A stretch of 64,000 nt of DNA from Aphelocoma coerulescens (Eukaryota > Chordata > Aves > Passeriformes > Corvidae), in NCBI RefSeq assembly GCF_041296385.1, contig NW_027184085.1, forward strand, positions 57,632,109-57,696,108, given 5' to 3'. The notes beneath the pieces were generated by a model. It saw only the letters and a list, made by a program, of their open reading frames with translations, was not told the origin of the DNA and ran no database searches. Made by a program: the position numbers and the translations under genes. Shown here piece by piece: positions 1 through 12,400 of this stretch. Numbering within the stretch: position 1 is the first letter of the stretch; each line of letters starts with the position of its first letter.

Positions 1-283
1 CATGGACTGTGACATCTTGATCACATATCTATGCTGGAACAATGTTAGGTCAGTGCTGATGGTTTCTACGAGTCTTACCAGAATATTGACCTGTTAAGCC
101 ACAGTAACTGCATCTACAATTAAAGCAAGCAATTAGAATAATTTGTGTTTCAAAATAAGAAATAAGGTAGAAATATGACTTTAAAATGATCATCTCTAAG
201 ACAAAGAAAATGGACACAGCTAATAAACTGAAGTAGGATATTGTCTTAAGATCAACCCCTCTTGCTAACAATGAAACACTTAC
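1..283 (-). other. SNCAIP: SNCAIP intron, partial
   Basis: Intronic sequence 3' of the last exon seen, starting with a GTAAGT donor at 283-278. It is AT-rich and I see no repeat or exon in it. The intron continues off the window. Confidence 0.85.
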
Positions 284-453
284 TCCTTCAGCTGCTTAGT
301 CAGCTTGACAACCTGGGAGGCCAGCGACATACATGTCTCCACAACTACTAAGTAGCGGGAACACATGGTGTGCCCGTGTCGCTCAGCACTTTGTGATGGT
401 TTCTCTCCCACGTGGTTTTGCATGGTGACATTTGCTCCATATTCAACCAATGT
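284..453 (-). CDS. SNCAIP: SNCAIP exon with last ankyrin unit and start of coiled coil, residues 472-528
   Basis: A 170-base exon after a CATGTTTTTACAG acceptor, ending GGA/GTAAGTG at 283. It begins [20 protein letters not shown] (472-491), closing the ankyrin region, and continues to [20 protein letters not shown] (505-524), QLK and a split Glu codon. The heptad-like hydrophobic spacing from about 505 on is the start of the central coiled coil that binds alpha-synuclein in mammals. The remainder of the coiled coil and the C-terminal half are in exons left of base 1. It ends in phase 2. Confidence 0.95.
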
Positions 454-3400
454 CTGTAAAAACATGAAAGGGAACAGTGACATCTCTAAGTGTAAGTCTA
501 TGCTGTGACTTCTGATCAGTGCAAGAATGGCTGGACAAAAAGCACTCCTGAATAAAATGCTTGAGAAATGTTAGTCTAAGCCAGATATTGTTAAAATTCA
601 GTCACTGACAAATCTGTATGCAGCTTGAATTCAAACCACGTACCAATCAAATCTACCACTCAGGTGCAACAATAACATAGGAGACTGAGCTGCAGTTCAG
701 AGGAGCTATAAAAAGACTGTAATTTATATATTATTCCCTCCTCTCCCCCTGAAATTCTACTCAATAATTTGTTTTCTGTTCATATGTTTGTACAGCATAG
801 CATCACTTGTAGCACTCATACAGTGAGTGGGACTACCAAATGAAAACAGGACTTCAATTTGGCCACCTATTGATTCTCTCCTGCACCGCAGTAATAAACT
901 CTTGCAGATGCATCTCCCTGTGCATTACAGAACATTGTGATAACTTTACACATGGCAGACCTAGAAGACACAGGACATCTGTTGAAGATAACAGCAGGGT
1001 CCAGAGCAGTGTGAACACATTGCTAGCCAGTTTACAGTGGTAATGAGCTGTAATGGCTTACCAGATCTGTTTTTGGGATCTCCACACTGCTACGTATTTC
1101 AACACACCCTTAGGATCTCATTTTAGGAATGTCTTTGCTACAGTGTTTGCTGACTCTTTTGTGGTTTAGCTCTCCATTTTCTACCACAGCAGAATCCCTA
1201 TATTTAAAACACTCAATAGAGCAGTCTCAGTGTTCTGATTCCTTAGCTAAGTAATGCGTAGATATGAAAGATAGGCCAGATACTTTAGGTCAGACAAACA
1301 CAAATTTCTTATTGCTAATAAAGAACTGTACAATGACTTAATCAATCTGGTTGGAATTTTTGGGGGGTTAGGTCAGTGTGGTTTTTTATTGCTGAGAGAA
1401 GTCTCATTGCTTTGCACTTGCTTGGTTAGTCACTATTTTCTTTTGAATACATACTGAAATATATGTCAGCTTTTAGTCTTTGAGAAATATAATATCTTAC
1501 ACTCTGATGTATATCCCTGTGTTACTCACGGTACCAGCAGAGAACCCTAGCTTGCTGCTGGAGAACCATCCAAGTTGTAAGCATGCCATTTGAGTTATTC
1601 TGAGACTAGAATAAAGAGTGTTCTATGTACAAAAGAAGTTCTGTCAGGCTGACCTCAAGACATCAAATAACTGAAGCAAGATTTGAGACTAACTCTTCCC
1701 TCTTTATGATCTGTTTGTAATAATCAGTGTTAGGAGCTCTTTGCATTACTGGAGTAGGTAAAATAGGACCTAAATGTTCTCAGCAATGCTTTGACACATG
1801 TTGATACCAGCCCCTTGGAAAACTTTTGATCCTATACACCCAGAAACTATAGCGTCATTAACTTTATGCACACACATGCAGAAGAGGAATTGCAAGACTG
1901 AGCTCTTGGCTGACTTATCCAAGTAGAGCTGAAAAACCACTGAGGATTGGAGTGATTTTGTTGACCACAAACAGCAGACACAGAGACCTCTACATCTGCT
2001 GACAGAGAAGGGGAATGGGTGGTCTGTCTGATCTGTTAAAACAATGCAGAAAGGAAAGTTATGAACTCTTGCACTGCATCTCATATCAATAGATTTGGCT
2101 TAATTTGTCAAGAAAGAAAATAAAGGAGAGTTATAACCTTGCAGAAAGTAATCAAATAGTTTGAAACATGATAGGAGTGTCATCTGCTCATAAACACACT
2201 GAATAAGAGGGCCAGGGAATCACTAACAGTGATTCTTCATTTTTTATGCTGCTGCTTATAGTTTCCCTGTTTCCTTTATCACTCCTTTCTTCTTACCAGA
2301 TTATTCACTGTACATTATTTTAAAGTAAACTACAAGCTTACTGGGCACAGGGTTTATTTTGTTTCACAGCGCAACAAATTATCAACTACACTTAAAACTG
2401 TGAGGTTTTAGTGAAGTGATATTACTAACATTGTGTATTTTTATCATCACTAGATATTTTCATGACTTATTTCTCATAGCCTCACTTCAACAGAAAGCAC
2501 TTGTTGAATTGCATATTTACCTAAAATAAAATCATCTTGAGAGTTCTAAGCCATTTATTAAGGTTAATTCTTCACAGGGACAGCAGGGCTAGTCTCTTTG
2601 TTGTTTAGTTTTATCCATGAAAAACAGCCTGCAGATGTCACCACTCTGTTCAAAATCATCTACACTCATTTCTCCTTCAAATGCATTGCACATCTTGATG
2701 AGGCACTGTTGAGATAGCAACCCTAAACACACACTCCATAGCAACCCTAAGCACACTCTCTACCACAACAGTGCTCCCCACCACTAAATTATAAACATTT
2801 CTTCTATCCCTTTTTTTCCAACTGATCACAGCAACTGGCTACAATACAATAATAAACCCACTAGACTCAGTGTGGATGTGATGGTTTGTTTATTTTATTC
2901 TCAAGTTTCTACAGGGTCCATTCCTCACATCTTTAAGAAAAAAGACATGTCCCCTCAATAAAAAAATGCAGAGATGGTCATGTTCTCCTAATCTATTTGA
3001 CTTTCTTCAAGTCTATTCACTCAGCTCAACCTGTTTTTCTTTTTTTATTATGCGATACTCTCAAACTGGCTTTTATGGAGTTATGTCTTCTTGGTGACCA
3101 AATATATAAATAATAATAACAATAATAATAATAGTAAGCAGCTCTGCAGCTGTAGATCCAACATAACAATGTGCACAAATATATTTAGCTCTTTGAAGAG
3201 GTTAGCTAATGAAAATTCACTAGCTATATTTCTTTTAGGGCTGGACTAATACAAATGTTCTGTATTTGCAGTGGCCTGAAAGGTGACATGGATCAGTTTA
3301 TGTGTGGTAACAGGAATAACAAGTTTACTGATACATATCTGAGTCCTTTGAGAATTACTGCTTGTTCTTAGACATGTTTTCCTCCCTAACTTGACTTAAT

Positions 3401-6400
3401 CACTTTAATTTTTATTTCTTGCCTTTCTGCCAAGAGGTTTTTTATTCTTTTATCTGTTCTTCTCCAGTGACTAGTTTGTTTATCAAATACCTCTCTGCAA
3501 TTTCCTGGAATAATTTTATTATTATTTCTTCTCCAAAAGCTTTTGCTCAAAGTGCCGACAACCCAAACACTGAAATGTACTCCTGTGACTGTACTAATGA
3601 TTCTAGCAAATTTGATGGGCAGAGGGTACATCCGCAATTAACACAAAGTTAAGTTGCTTCACCTTCAATAATTTACCAGAAGCGCTGATCAACCAGTGAA
3701 GTTCCAGTGACTGGAAGTTTCCAAACCTGGCATCCATCTATTACACGGGTTTGAAGAAGGATCCAGGGAGGAACACACCTGTCAGCCTGATCTCAGTGCC
3801 AGGCAAGTTCATAGAGCAGATCATCTTGACTATCCTCATGCAACAAGTACAGGACAGTCAGGGGATCTCACCCACAGTATGGCTTTATGAAAGGCAGGTT
3901 CTGCTTGAGCAACCTGATCTCCTTCTGTGACAAAGTGACCTGCCTAGTGGATGAGGAAAAGGTTGTGGATGTCTTTATCTAGATTTTAGTAAAGCCTTCG
4001 ACATTGTTTCCCAAAGTATTCTTCCAGAGAAACTGGGTGCCCATGGTGTGGATGTACCGCTCACTGAGTGAAAAACTGGTTGGATGGCAGAGCCCTGATA
4101 GTGGTGGTGAGCGTATTTACATCCAGATCATGGCTGGTCATTGGAGGTGTTCCCCAGGTCTCAGTGTTGGGGCCAGTCCTGTTTAATGTAATCAACAACA
4201 CAGACAAGGGGATCAAGTGCACTATCAGTAAGTTCACAGACTACACCAAGTTGGGTGGGAGTGCGGATCTACTGGAGGGCAGCAAAGCTCTGCAAAGGGA
4301 TCTGCACAGAATGGATCAAAGGGCTGAGGCCAACTAGATGAGATTCAACTGCACTTTGACCACCCAAGCAGCACAACAGGCTTGGAGCAGAGTGGCCAGG
4401 AAGCTGCCTGGAAGGACCTGGGGGTGCTGGTTGACAGCGGCTGAACATGAGCCAGTGTGTGCCCAGGGGCCCAAGAAAGCCAATGGCATCCTGGCCTGCA
4501 ACAGTGGGGCCAGTGGGCATCGGTGAGGCCACACCTTAAGCCCTATGACAAGTTCTGGGACCCTCACAGCAAGAAAGACATTGAGGTGCTGGAGCAAATC
4601 CAGAGAAGGGCAACAGAGCTGCCAAAGGGTCTGGAGCACAAGCCCTGTGCGGCTGAGGGAGCTGGGGTTGTTTAGCCTGGAGAAAAGGACACTGAGGGGG
4701 GACATTGCTCTCTACAACTGCCTGATTGGAGGTTGTAGCCAGGTGGGGATTGGCCTCTTCTCCCAGGTAACAAGTTAACAGGATGAAAGGAAGTGGCCTC
4801 AAGTTGTGCCAGGGGCGGTTTAGATCACATATTAGGAAACAATTTTTCACAGAAAGGGTTGTTAAGCACTGGAACAGACTGACCATTGAAGTGGTGGAGT
4901 CACTGTCCCGGGAAGTGTTCAAAACCAGCGTGGATGTGGCACTCGCAGACACAGTTTAACGATGAGCATGGTGGTGATGCTAGTTTGGTCAAACTTGATG
5001 ATCTTTGAGGTTTTTGCCAACCTTAATGGTTCTATGAGTCTAAGACCAGCCATCTAGTCCAACTCCATGGCTTTTTTGGTATGTCTGCATTGAACACAGC
5101 TACTGGACAGAGGTATCCAAACTGGTTCATTCAGATCTGGCTTCCATTAGTACTGTAGATGTGAAAGCCTTCTCAGCTGGACAAATTACCATTTTTAGCA
5201 CCTCTGTACAACAGAACTGTATTGTTTTCAGTGGCCAAGATGATTCACCAAGAATTAGTTAGAAATCAGCATTGCTCTTCATTGTATAGCACAGATTCAT
5301 TCCAGGATGGTAAGTCTGAAAGGGATGGTTTAGTCAAGGTATAATCCTTCAACAAACCTATCTTTTATAGTTCCCCTAAGCTGGAGAGCTACAACTACTC
5401 AATGGAAAAAGAAACAGAAGGAAAACTATCAGACTAAAAAGAAAAGTATGCATATCTGCACTGGCTGCCCTTTTGTAACACAAAAACATACACACTAGCT
5501 GCTTATGTATGAACAATATAATCGTGCTTTCATCTTGAAATACAAGTTAGTTTAGGCTCACAACAGCATAATTGAGAACAGAATCAAAAACCCAAAACTT
5601 TTCACTATTTCAGTCTGACTCCTACTGGTTTAAAGTTCTTCCTTCTGATATCTTTTAATGTATCAATAATTATTCCCACTTAGATTTCCCATAATATTTC
5701 TTCTGTCATTCAAGCTTGAAGTTTAGAGATTTCTTCTATAGCTATCACTCTACCTGTATGCATCCTAGATAGCCATGTTGAGCAGCTATGTGAACAGCAG
5801 TGTTTCCATCCTGGTCAACTTCATCGAGTGAAATCCCTTGTTCTTGCATAAACTGAAGAAGCCACAGAAGAATTTTCTCCTGGGGGCAAAGAAATGTCAC
5901 AAAAGGTAAGAAATAATGAAAAGCTGAATATACTAGAGGAATACTGGTACTGTCATCTGTTACTAATACTATCCAATAATTCCTTGTTTTCAGTCTCTCT
6001 TAACTTTGTAGGACTTAGTGCATCATGGGACTCTGGTTTGGCTTTTAGGGAGTTTTGGGTTTCTTTTTTTCCCCCAAGGGAAAAGTTGAAATACTTTATT
6101 TTATAAAAAGACATAACAGGAAAAATACGAGTACTGTAACACATTCTGAGAAATTGTACATAAAAATTGTGCATGCCTCTGTGTTGGGGATGAAACCTGA
6201 GGCAGAACAATCCATATATCAATCTGAAAATCAGGTTGTGAAATTTGGTCAAACTTCACAAGCCTCTCTGGAAAAATAAAACAGGATTGTACTCAGATCA
6301 CAGCCGTGAACAGTTAGATTCTTCAGATCTATAATCATTCCCCATTTCTGTGCGGTTGTGCTAAAGAGGAAGCAACACAACTAAAACCAGAAAATAATGC

Positions 6401-9400
6401 TACCCTAAGGTCTCAGTGTACTGACTCATGGACCATTTGTATGTCCTGCATTTTAGGAAGGACAGGGAGACTTGGAGTGTATAAGCTCATCACGGAAAGT
6501 CTGGAAGCCAAAACTGAGGTAGAAACTTTTTTTTTTTTTACATCACTGTTTGTGTGTGTATTTAGGTACAATACACATTTATTTGGGTATTCTTTTATAA
6601 CAATGGAGAGTTCCATATGTGCACTAAACTTTTGTGATTTCTTATTTTCTCCAGCAAGTTTATCTGGAATAAATTTCTTCTCTCTAGGAACTTCCCATGC
6701 CTCTCCAGTTTAAATTTCTTTTTGCCCTCCTGAATGATACATATTGAAAATCTAGAATAAATCTATAGATTACATAGAAAAGTGGGCTCCATTAAAGGGT
6801 AGCTGCCTACAGCTGCTTTCCCAGTTTTTCTACCTGAATAGGTGAAAAGACTAAATTGCTTCCTAGCTTAAAACTTTTTTATTTAAACATGTATTTTTTA
6901 ATATCTTGCATTGATATCTATCATGTGGTGCACTGTCTCAGAGCTCCAGTTCAAAGGGGGATTCTAGTGTGGATTCTAGTGTTGCTGAGGCAAACACTAA
7001 TCCACAGACTTAACCTGCACCATCTCAGTAGCTCCAGTGACACATAAGTACATAATCACCCAAAATGAGAAATGTGGAAAATTAAAGTACACCTAAACAA
7101 AACAGTATTGAAAGCACATATAGGAATCGTAGCACTTATTACGTAGAAAAGGGTAAGAATGAAAGTGAAGAAAGAAAATTCTAATAAGGTTGGATATAAA
7201 CCTGTATTTTTTGTGCAAAATTTTTATCTCAATGAAAAGGAGAGGGACTGTCAGACTCTTCTGAGCTGCTCCAGATGATTCTGCACATTCAGGCATCTGG
7301 GTCTCTGCTTACTCCTTCAGAGGGCTACTCTGTCTGATACTTATCTTCTTCATATATTCACTTTAGCAGCAGTTTTGTTCTTATTACAGGGTGAAGACCT
7401 AGGTATTTTGACTTCTCCTTGGCTGACTGCCCAATACAGCTGACAGCCAGCATGGAGAGATGACTTCAGATCACATATCCCTTTAAAAATACTTTTGAGC
7501 AAATTCTCAATATGTTGATGGTGTTGGCCAGCGATGAAGAAGGATTATACTACTCCTATGAATTGCCCCTATGTAGATACAAAAATGCTGCTAGCAAGGA
7601 TTTTCTTGCTATTTTCTAAGTCCGTGAGAGACTTTTCTCTCTCACAGAAGAGGTAGCAGGGAATGTAAACAACCAAGCCACCTGCAACCTTGAAAAGTCT
7701 TGTTTATGGTATAGTAGAAAACTATTTTGGCAATGGATGTTTTAGGATTTTAGCCAATCACCCCCAAGGGGTGGCTGATCCTTGTCCAATTAGACTATGC
7801 AGAAAAAAGTCTATAAAAGAGTTTGTAAAATAATTAAATAAATCAATCCTGCTGCACAATTCCTGCTTGCTGGATCTTCCCTCCTTCTCCTCTATGGCTG
7901 CGGGACACGGTGATATACCCTAGGAACCAGGCCTGCGGTAATATTTGGTGCAGTAATACCCCTATGTTTTAATAATTAAAAGAAAAATATTTTAGCAAAA
8001 CTTATCTGCAGAACTGGAAGACAACTATAGCTTTGAAATCATATATTTCTTTGGAACGTAATAGGTACCAGAATGTTAAGCATGTTCTGTAATTTTATGA
8101 TCACAACAGCATGGAGCAAATGATGCTTTCTAGTCATTTATCTTGTCAACAAGGAAGTCAAGAGGCTGGGTGGCTCTATTCAATCATCTGTACTTAAGAC
8201 TATCTGTGCACCAACTGATCACAGGCACAAAGTCATAGTTCTACTCAAATAGTTTGTGTTTCAACAAATTTATCCTTGACCAAAAAAACCCCAAGAAAAC
8301 AAATACTTTTTTCACTTAAAACCAGGGAAAACAAAACCATCATATATCAAAATGTACTACATATCACTTTATTAACACTATCACTTTTATTAACATTATG
8401 CATTTGCAAGAAAAATGTGTTCAGGAATAGATTTACAGTCTTCAACTCAGTTTATTCAGACAAAATGCAAGATAGTAAAGAAATTCATCAGATGAAGATA
8501 ATGAAAAATAATTGCTTTTTTGTTATGTAATAGGAACTTATAAATACTGATAAATTATTCAGTATATCGGTTACTTTTAAGGCCTACAATGGTCTTAAAA
8601 TGCTCTAGCAGTTATTAACATCCCTTTGGCATATTCTGGATCTACAATAATTCAAACCTCTCTATAAAAAGACTTCAGTAAAATTTGGGATAGGCTGCTG
8701 ACTTTGGTTCCATCAGATGACTTTTGGAGAAGGAAGTACAACTAACATGGACCATTTAAATAATTACATAGCCTACAATGGGAAGGGATAGCATGCTGAA
8801 GAGCACTGACTTTACAGCTAATACTAGCCCCACCACTTGATATTAATTAAATAAACAGACCTTCCCAGTATCCCTTCAAAGTAGAGGAGTAGGAATGAGT
8901 GAAAACAACACATTACCCTTGTAAAAACTACATCAGACAGGAAGGCAAATACCCTGAGGTGAAAATAAAGGTGTTTTGTTAAGTATCCGCATATCTGAAT
9001 GTCATACACTCATTCCCACTGTGCTCTCCAGAGCTGTACCACCACCAACGTGCACACAGGATCCCTTCTAGGTCCTCAGTCATGCTTTAGGTTGGTATCC
9101 CCAAAGTCCCTCTATATTCTCTGGAGTTCAGAAACCACAAACCCTTGGCATTCCCCACCCTCTGCCTCTTGCCTGTGCAGTCCATACTACCACAACATCC
9201 CTGTTGGAAAGCCTTTCCAGCCCTGTGAAGCTCTTAGTCAGGCCTAGGACAATGTGCACCCAGGACTGCACCACCATCTTGCTGTGACATGGTGACTCGG
9301 CCAGGCACAGCTGCCCTGCACTGTACTCATGACTTACACCCAGTGTAAAGAGGCCTGCCAACCATCATGGTTTCTCTTGCAAAATCTCATGCTTAAAGAA

Positions 9401-12400
9401 ACCCTTGCTAAGGAGATATGCTGACCAGGCTACAGGTTGACTTTGAGCTTTAGTTCTTTTCAGTCAGATTAGCTTATATGGTCCCCCTCTCATTAGAAAA
9501 ATATAATGTTGTTGACACATCTTTGGAGATAGGCCATGACTGTAGTTTGATGACTGTTAACACCGGAGCTTTGCTATGAACTCCCTTCTGCTGCCCATTC
9601 TAAATTATGATTCTTGAAGAAAATTATGGCGTGCATGTCTAATTCCTGGGGACACAATGGATGGACTGACTCTTTTAGGAAAGGATTCAATAACTGGTCT
9701 TCCTTGTAAAAGTATTACTCTTGTAATTCTGCCAAGACCAGTGTTTACATGGATTATCTCTCGTGTAAGTAATGGTAAAATAAATTAAAGCTTCAAGGAC
9801 AGCGCTAAGTAAGCATTTAAATTTCTCAAAGATTTTTTTTTTCTTAACAAACTTGGGTAAGATAGTCTGGTACCCCTTCAGCCTCAACATTCCCTCATGT
9901 TTTCAGGTAGTTTATGGATTATAAAAAAAAGATAATTGACATCACATATGAACTTTCTTTGGCATTCAGCTAACTAAGAAAATTTGGCAGCAATTTATAT
10001 GTCACCTTGGCAAATTTCATGGGTGGCTGGTGTTTCTTAAGTGGTAGAGCTTCCGTTCTGCTCTGAAATGAATCTAGATAAAGTGTGCCAGATCAATTTC
10101 TGGCACTAGATAGCACAGCTCACTGAAAAAACCCCAAAGCTTCATTGGCTTTAGCTTATATAAATACCTTTAGAGACAATGACAAAATCAGGTTAATCAA
10201 GTGAAGATATGAATTTAAGTTCACATGCAACTTTCTCTTTCAAACTCTTTCTTCCCAGTAGCAAACACTCTTCCCTCTAATCCAGTTCTGGTCTGGCTTA
10301 CATATTCCCTATCCTCAGTGCCGGGTTTACAGCAAACATGCTAACACCATTTATCTGAAAATCCAGCAGGATCCTATCTCGCACCAGTAACATCTGCATA
10401 GTATGTAAGTGCAAAAAAAAGAGGTCTTTGCACAGCATGAAAACAAGGGCATGTGTGTGCCTGTAGAAACAGCAGGAGAAAGGGTAGACCTCCAGCTCCA
10501 TAACCTTCCAAAACTGCCTCTCTTTCCTTTCCCCTACAATACATGCTTGGACAGAAGCAGTTAAGCAGCAGAAATATGTCACAATAATTGTATGGCATTG
10601 AATGAGACAACCACACTTACACAGCAAAGAATGATTTTCTTGGTGGTTATATTTTGTTTGTTCTCTCTTAACAAGAGCAAAAGCATCACTACAAAATCAG
10701 TGAGGTTTGGTGTCCCTGCCAGTGTCTGGGGGGTTGGAGCTAGATGATCTTTAAGGTCCTTTCCAGCCCAAACCATTTTATGAATCTGTGATTCTATAAT
10801 TTAATGTCTGTCGAAGAAACTGTGCGATAAAATGGTCCATCTGCCAAAGAGATTAAAAACTGTTCACCATTCCTTCCATAGTAGATCCTGGAGAAGGTTC
10901 CTTAGAAGAGGGGTTATTGCAAGGTCTACTTAGGAAAAAACAGATGCTGTGGAAAGAGAATGTAGTGTAATTAAGTGGCATATATGTTCCTCCAGATATT
11001 AGCCGAGCACTAGAATGCTGTACTTCAGTGGTGTCTCACTATTACGGTAACAGACAAGTTAGGTGTGAAACAGGATTGGTTTACAATTAGCTCAGTTGGG
11101 TAGAGCACAGTGCTAACAACACCAAGCTTTTGGGATCAATCCCCATATGGGCCATTTAAGAGTTGGACTTGATGATCCTTGTGGTCCCTTCCAACTCAGA
11201 ATATTCTGTGAATCTACAATATATTTTTGTATGTAGTTTTCAATGGAAGTGGCTAAAGCTAGACAGGTGATGTTCAAGTTCCATCATACATCACTGCCAA
11301 TACAATGAATTCTTAAACTGTAAATTTTTGTTACTCTTCTGATGTGCCCTATGAGTCCTCCAGATGACAACTAATCTCCGTAGATATTCTTGGGATTTAC
11401 TGGTTGGCCTAATACACCAGCTAATCTTCTCCTTGTCATTACTCAAAGCTTGTAAAACAAAACCCAACCAACCAAAAATAAAAAAACAACTTCAGAGGGA
11501 AAATGTGGAAAAAATTACACAGATTAAGTTGGGAAAGATTTTGCTATACTTGAACTAATTCAGAGCATCTGCAATTAAAAGTCATAAAATGATACACATG
11601 CTTTAACTTAAATTCTTGTATAAGCACCCAAGTAATCTATGGAAATGTAAAAGAAGGTCATACCTGGCCATAGCAACCTGCATAATGGATAAGGCTTGGG
11701 TGGTCTTTTGAGCAACTGAGTTCTGCAATAGCTTCTGTTTCACTCACCATCCATCGAACACACTCCAGCTGACCATTCTAAACAAGCAAAAAAAAAAGTC
11801 TAAATTCCAAGTGTTTCCATTCTAAACACATCTACTAGAGAGCAAAAAGCTTATCAGAATTATTAAAAATTTCCAGTTTGATTGAAGATTTAAAGAATAA
11901 GCCAATAAAACCTTTTGTCTTTTTCTGCAGAAAGGCAGACTGATTTAAATATTGGCTCCTTTACTTTCAATAATACTTTGATCTTGATTATACTTTGTCA
12001 TTCACAGAAGAGAGTGTAAATGTGATGGAGTTCTTCCTGTTAGTGTGGGTGCTCCAGCACAAGTACCTAATGATGACCTGCATGACTGGACTTGTCCTCG
12101 GTCAATGCAAGGTCCTGTAAGAGCCTTTAAGTGATCTGGCATAACTAAATTTTGTGGCTCTTGATCCTTACTTCCAGAGTCGTTTTCAACACTGATACAA
12201 TGATACTTATTTTTCTTGCTCTTCCTTTATACCACTGTAACTCCCATAATGTTGTACTCTATGGGGTGTGCACCTATTTTCCACAAAAGAGGTAAGTATC
12301 AGAATTTATTGGCTTACAAACACATTATATGCCAACCTTGAAAAAACAAGAAAGAAAAATTGCTAAAATTTTGCAGGACTTTAAATTGGCAGACTGTAAC

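Larger units (their letters stand above)
454..5753 (-). other. SNCAIP: SNCAIP intron
   Basis: A 5.3 kb GT-AG intron. It contains a short (AAT)n tract and a 1.35 kb CR1 fragment, annotated separately. The other stretches, about 454-3100 and 3140-3690, are AT-rich unique sequence with no supported gene. Bases about 5046-5753 are also plain apart from a few CR1-like words near 5050. Confidence 0.85.
5880..11663 (-). other. SNCAIP: SNCAIP intron
   Basis: A 5.8 kb intron with a solo LTR at 7572-7958, a short CR1 tail near 10.7 kb and a SINE near 11.1 kb. Bases 5880-7570 and 7960-10720 are AT-rich with no supported gene. A more C-rich stretch at about 9000-9360 has short open frames on both strands, but no family I recognise; it may be an old unclassified repeat. 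Confidence 0.85.

Noticed and set aside
4334..4952. Minus-strand frames of 123 and 138 codons at 4.3-4.95 kb
   Set aside because: They are the antisense of a plus-strand CR1 fragment and have no resemblance to a known protein.
9000..9360. C-rich stretch with open frames on both strands
   Set aside because: No homology, no splice signals, and no recognised repeat words. It may be an old repeat, but nothing supports a gene.
11079..11150. A tRNA-Ile gene
   Set aside because: The A and B box regions are present but the acceptor and anticodon stems do not pair properly, and the sequence runs straight into a CR1-like tail. It is a SINE head.
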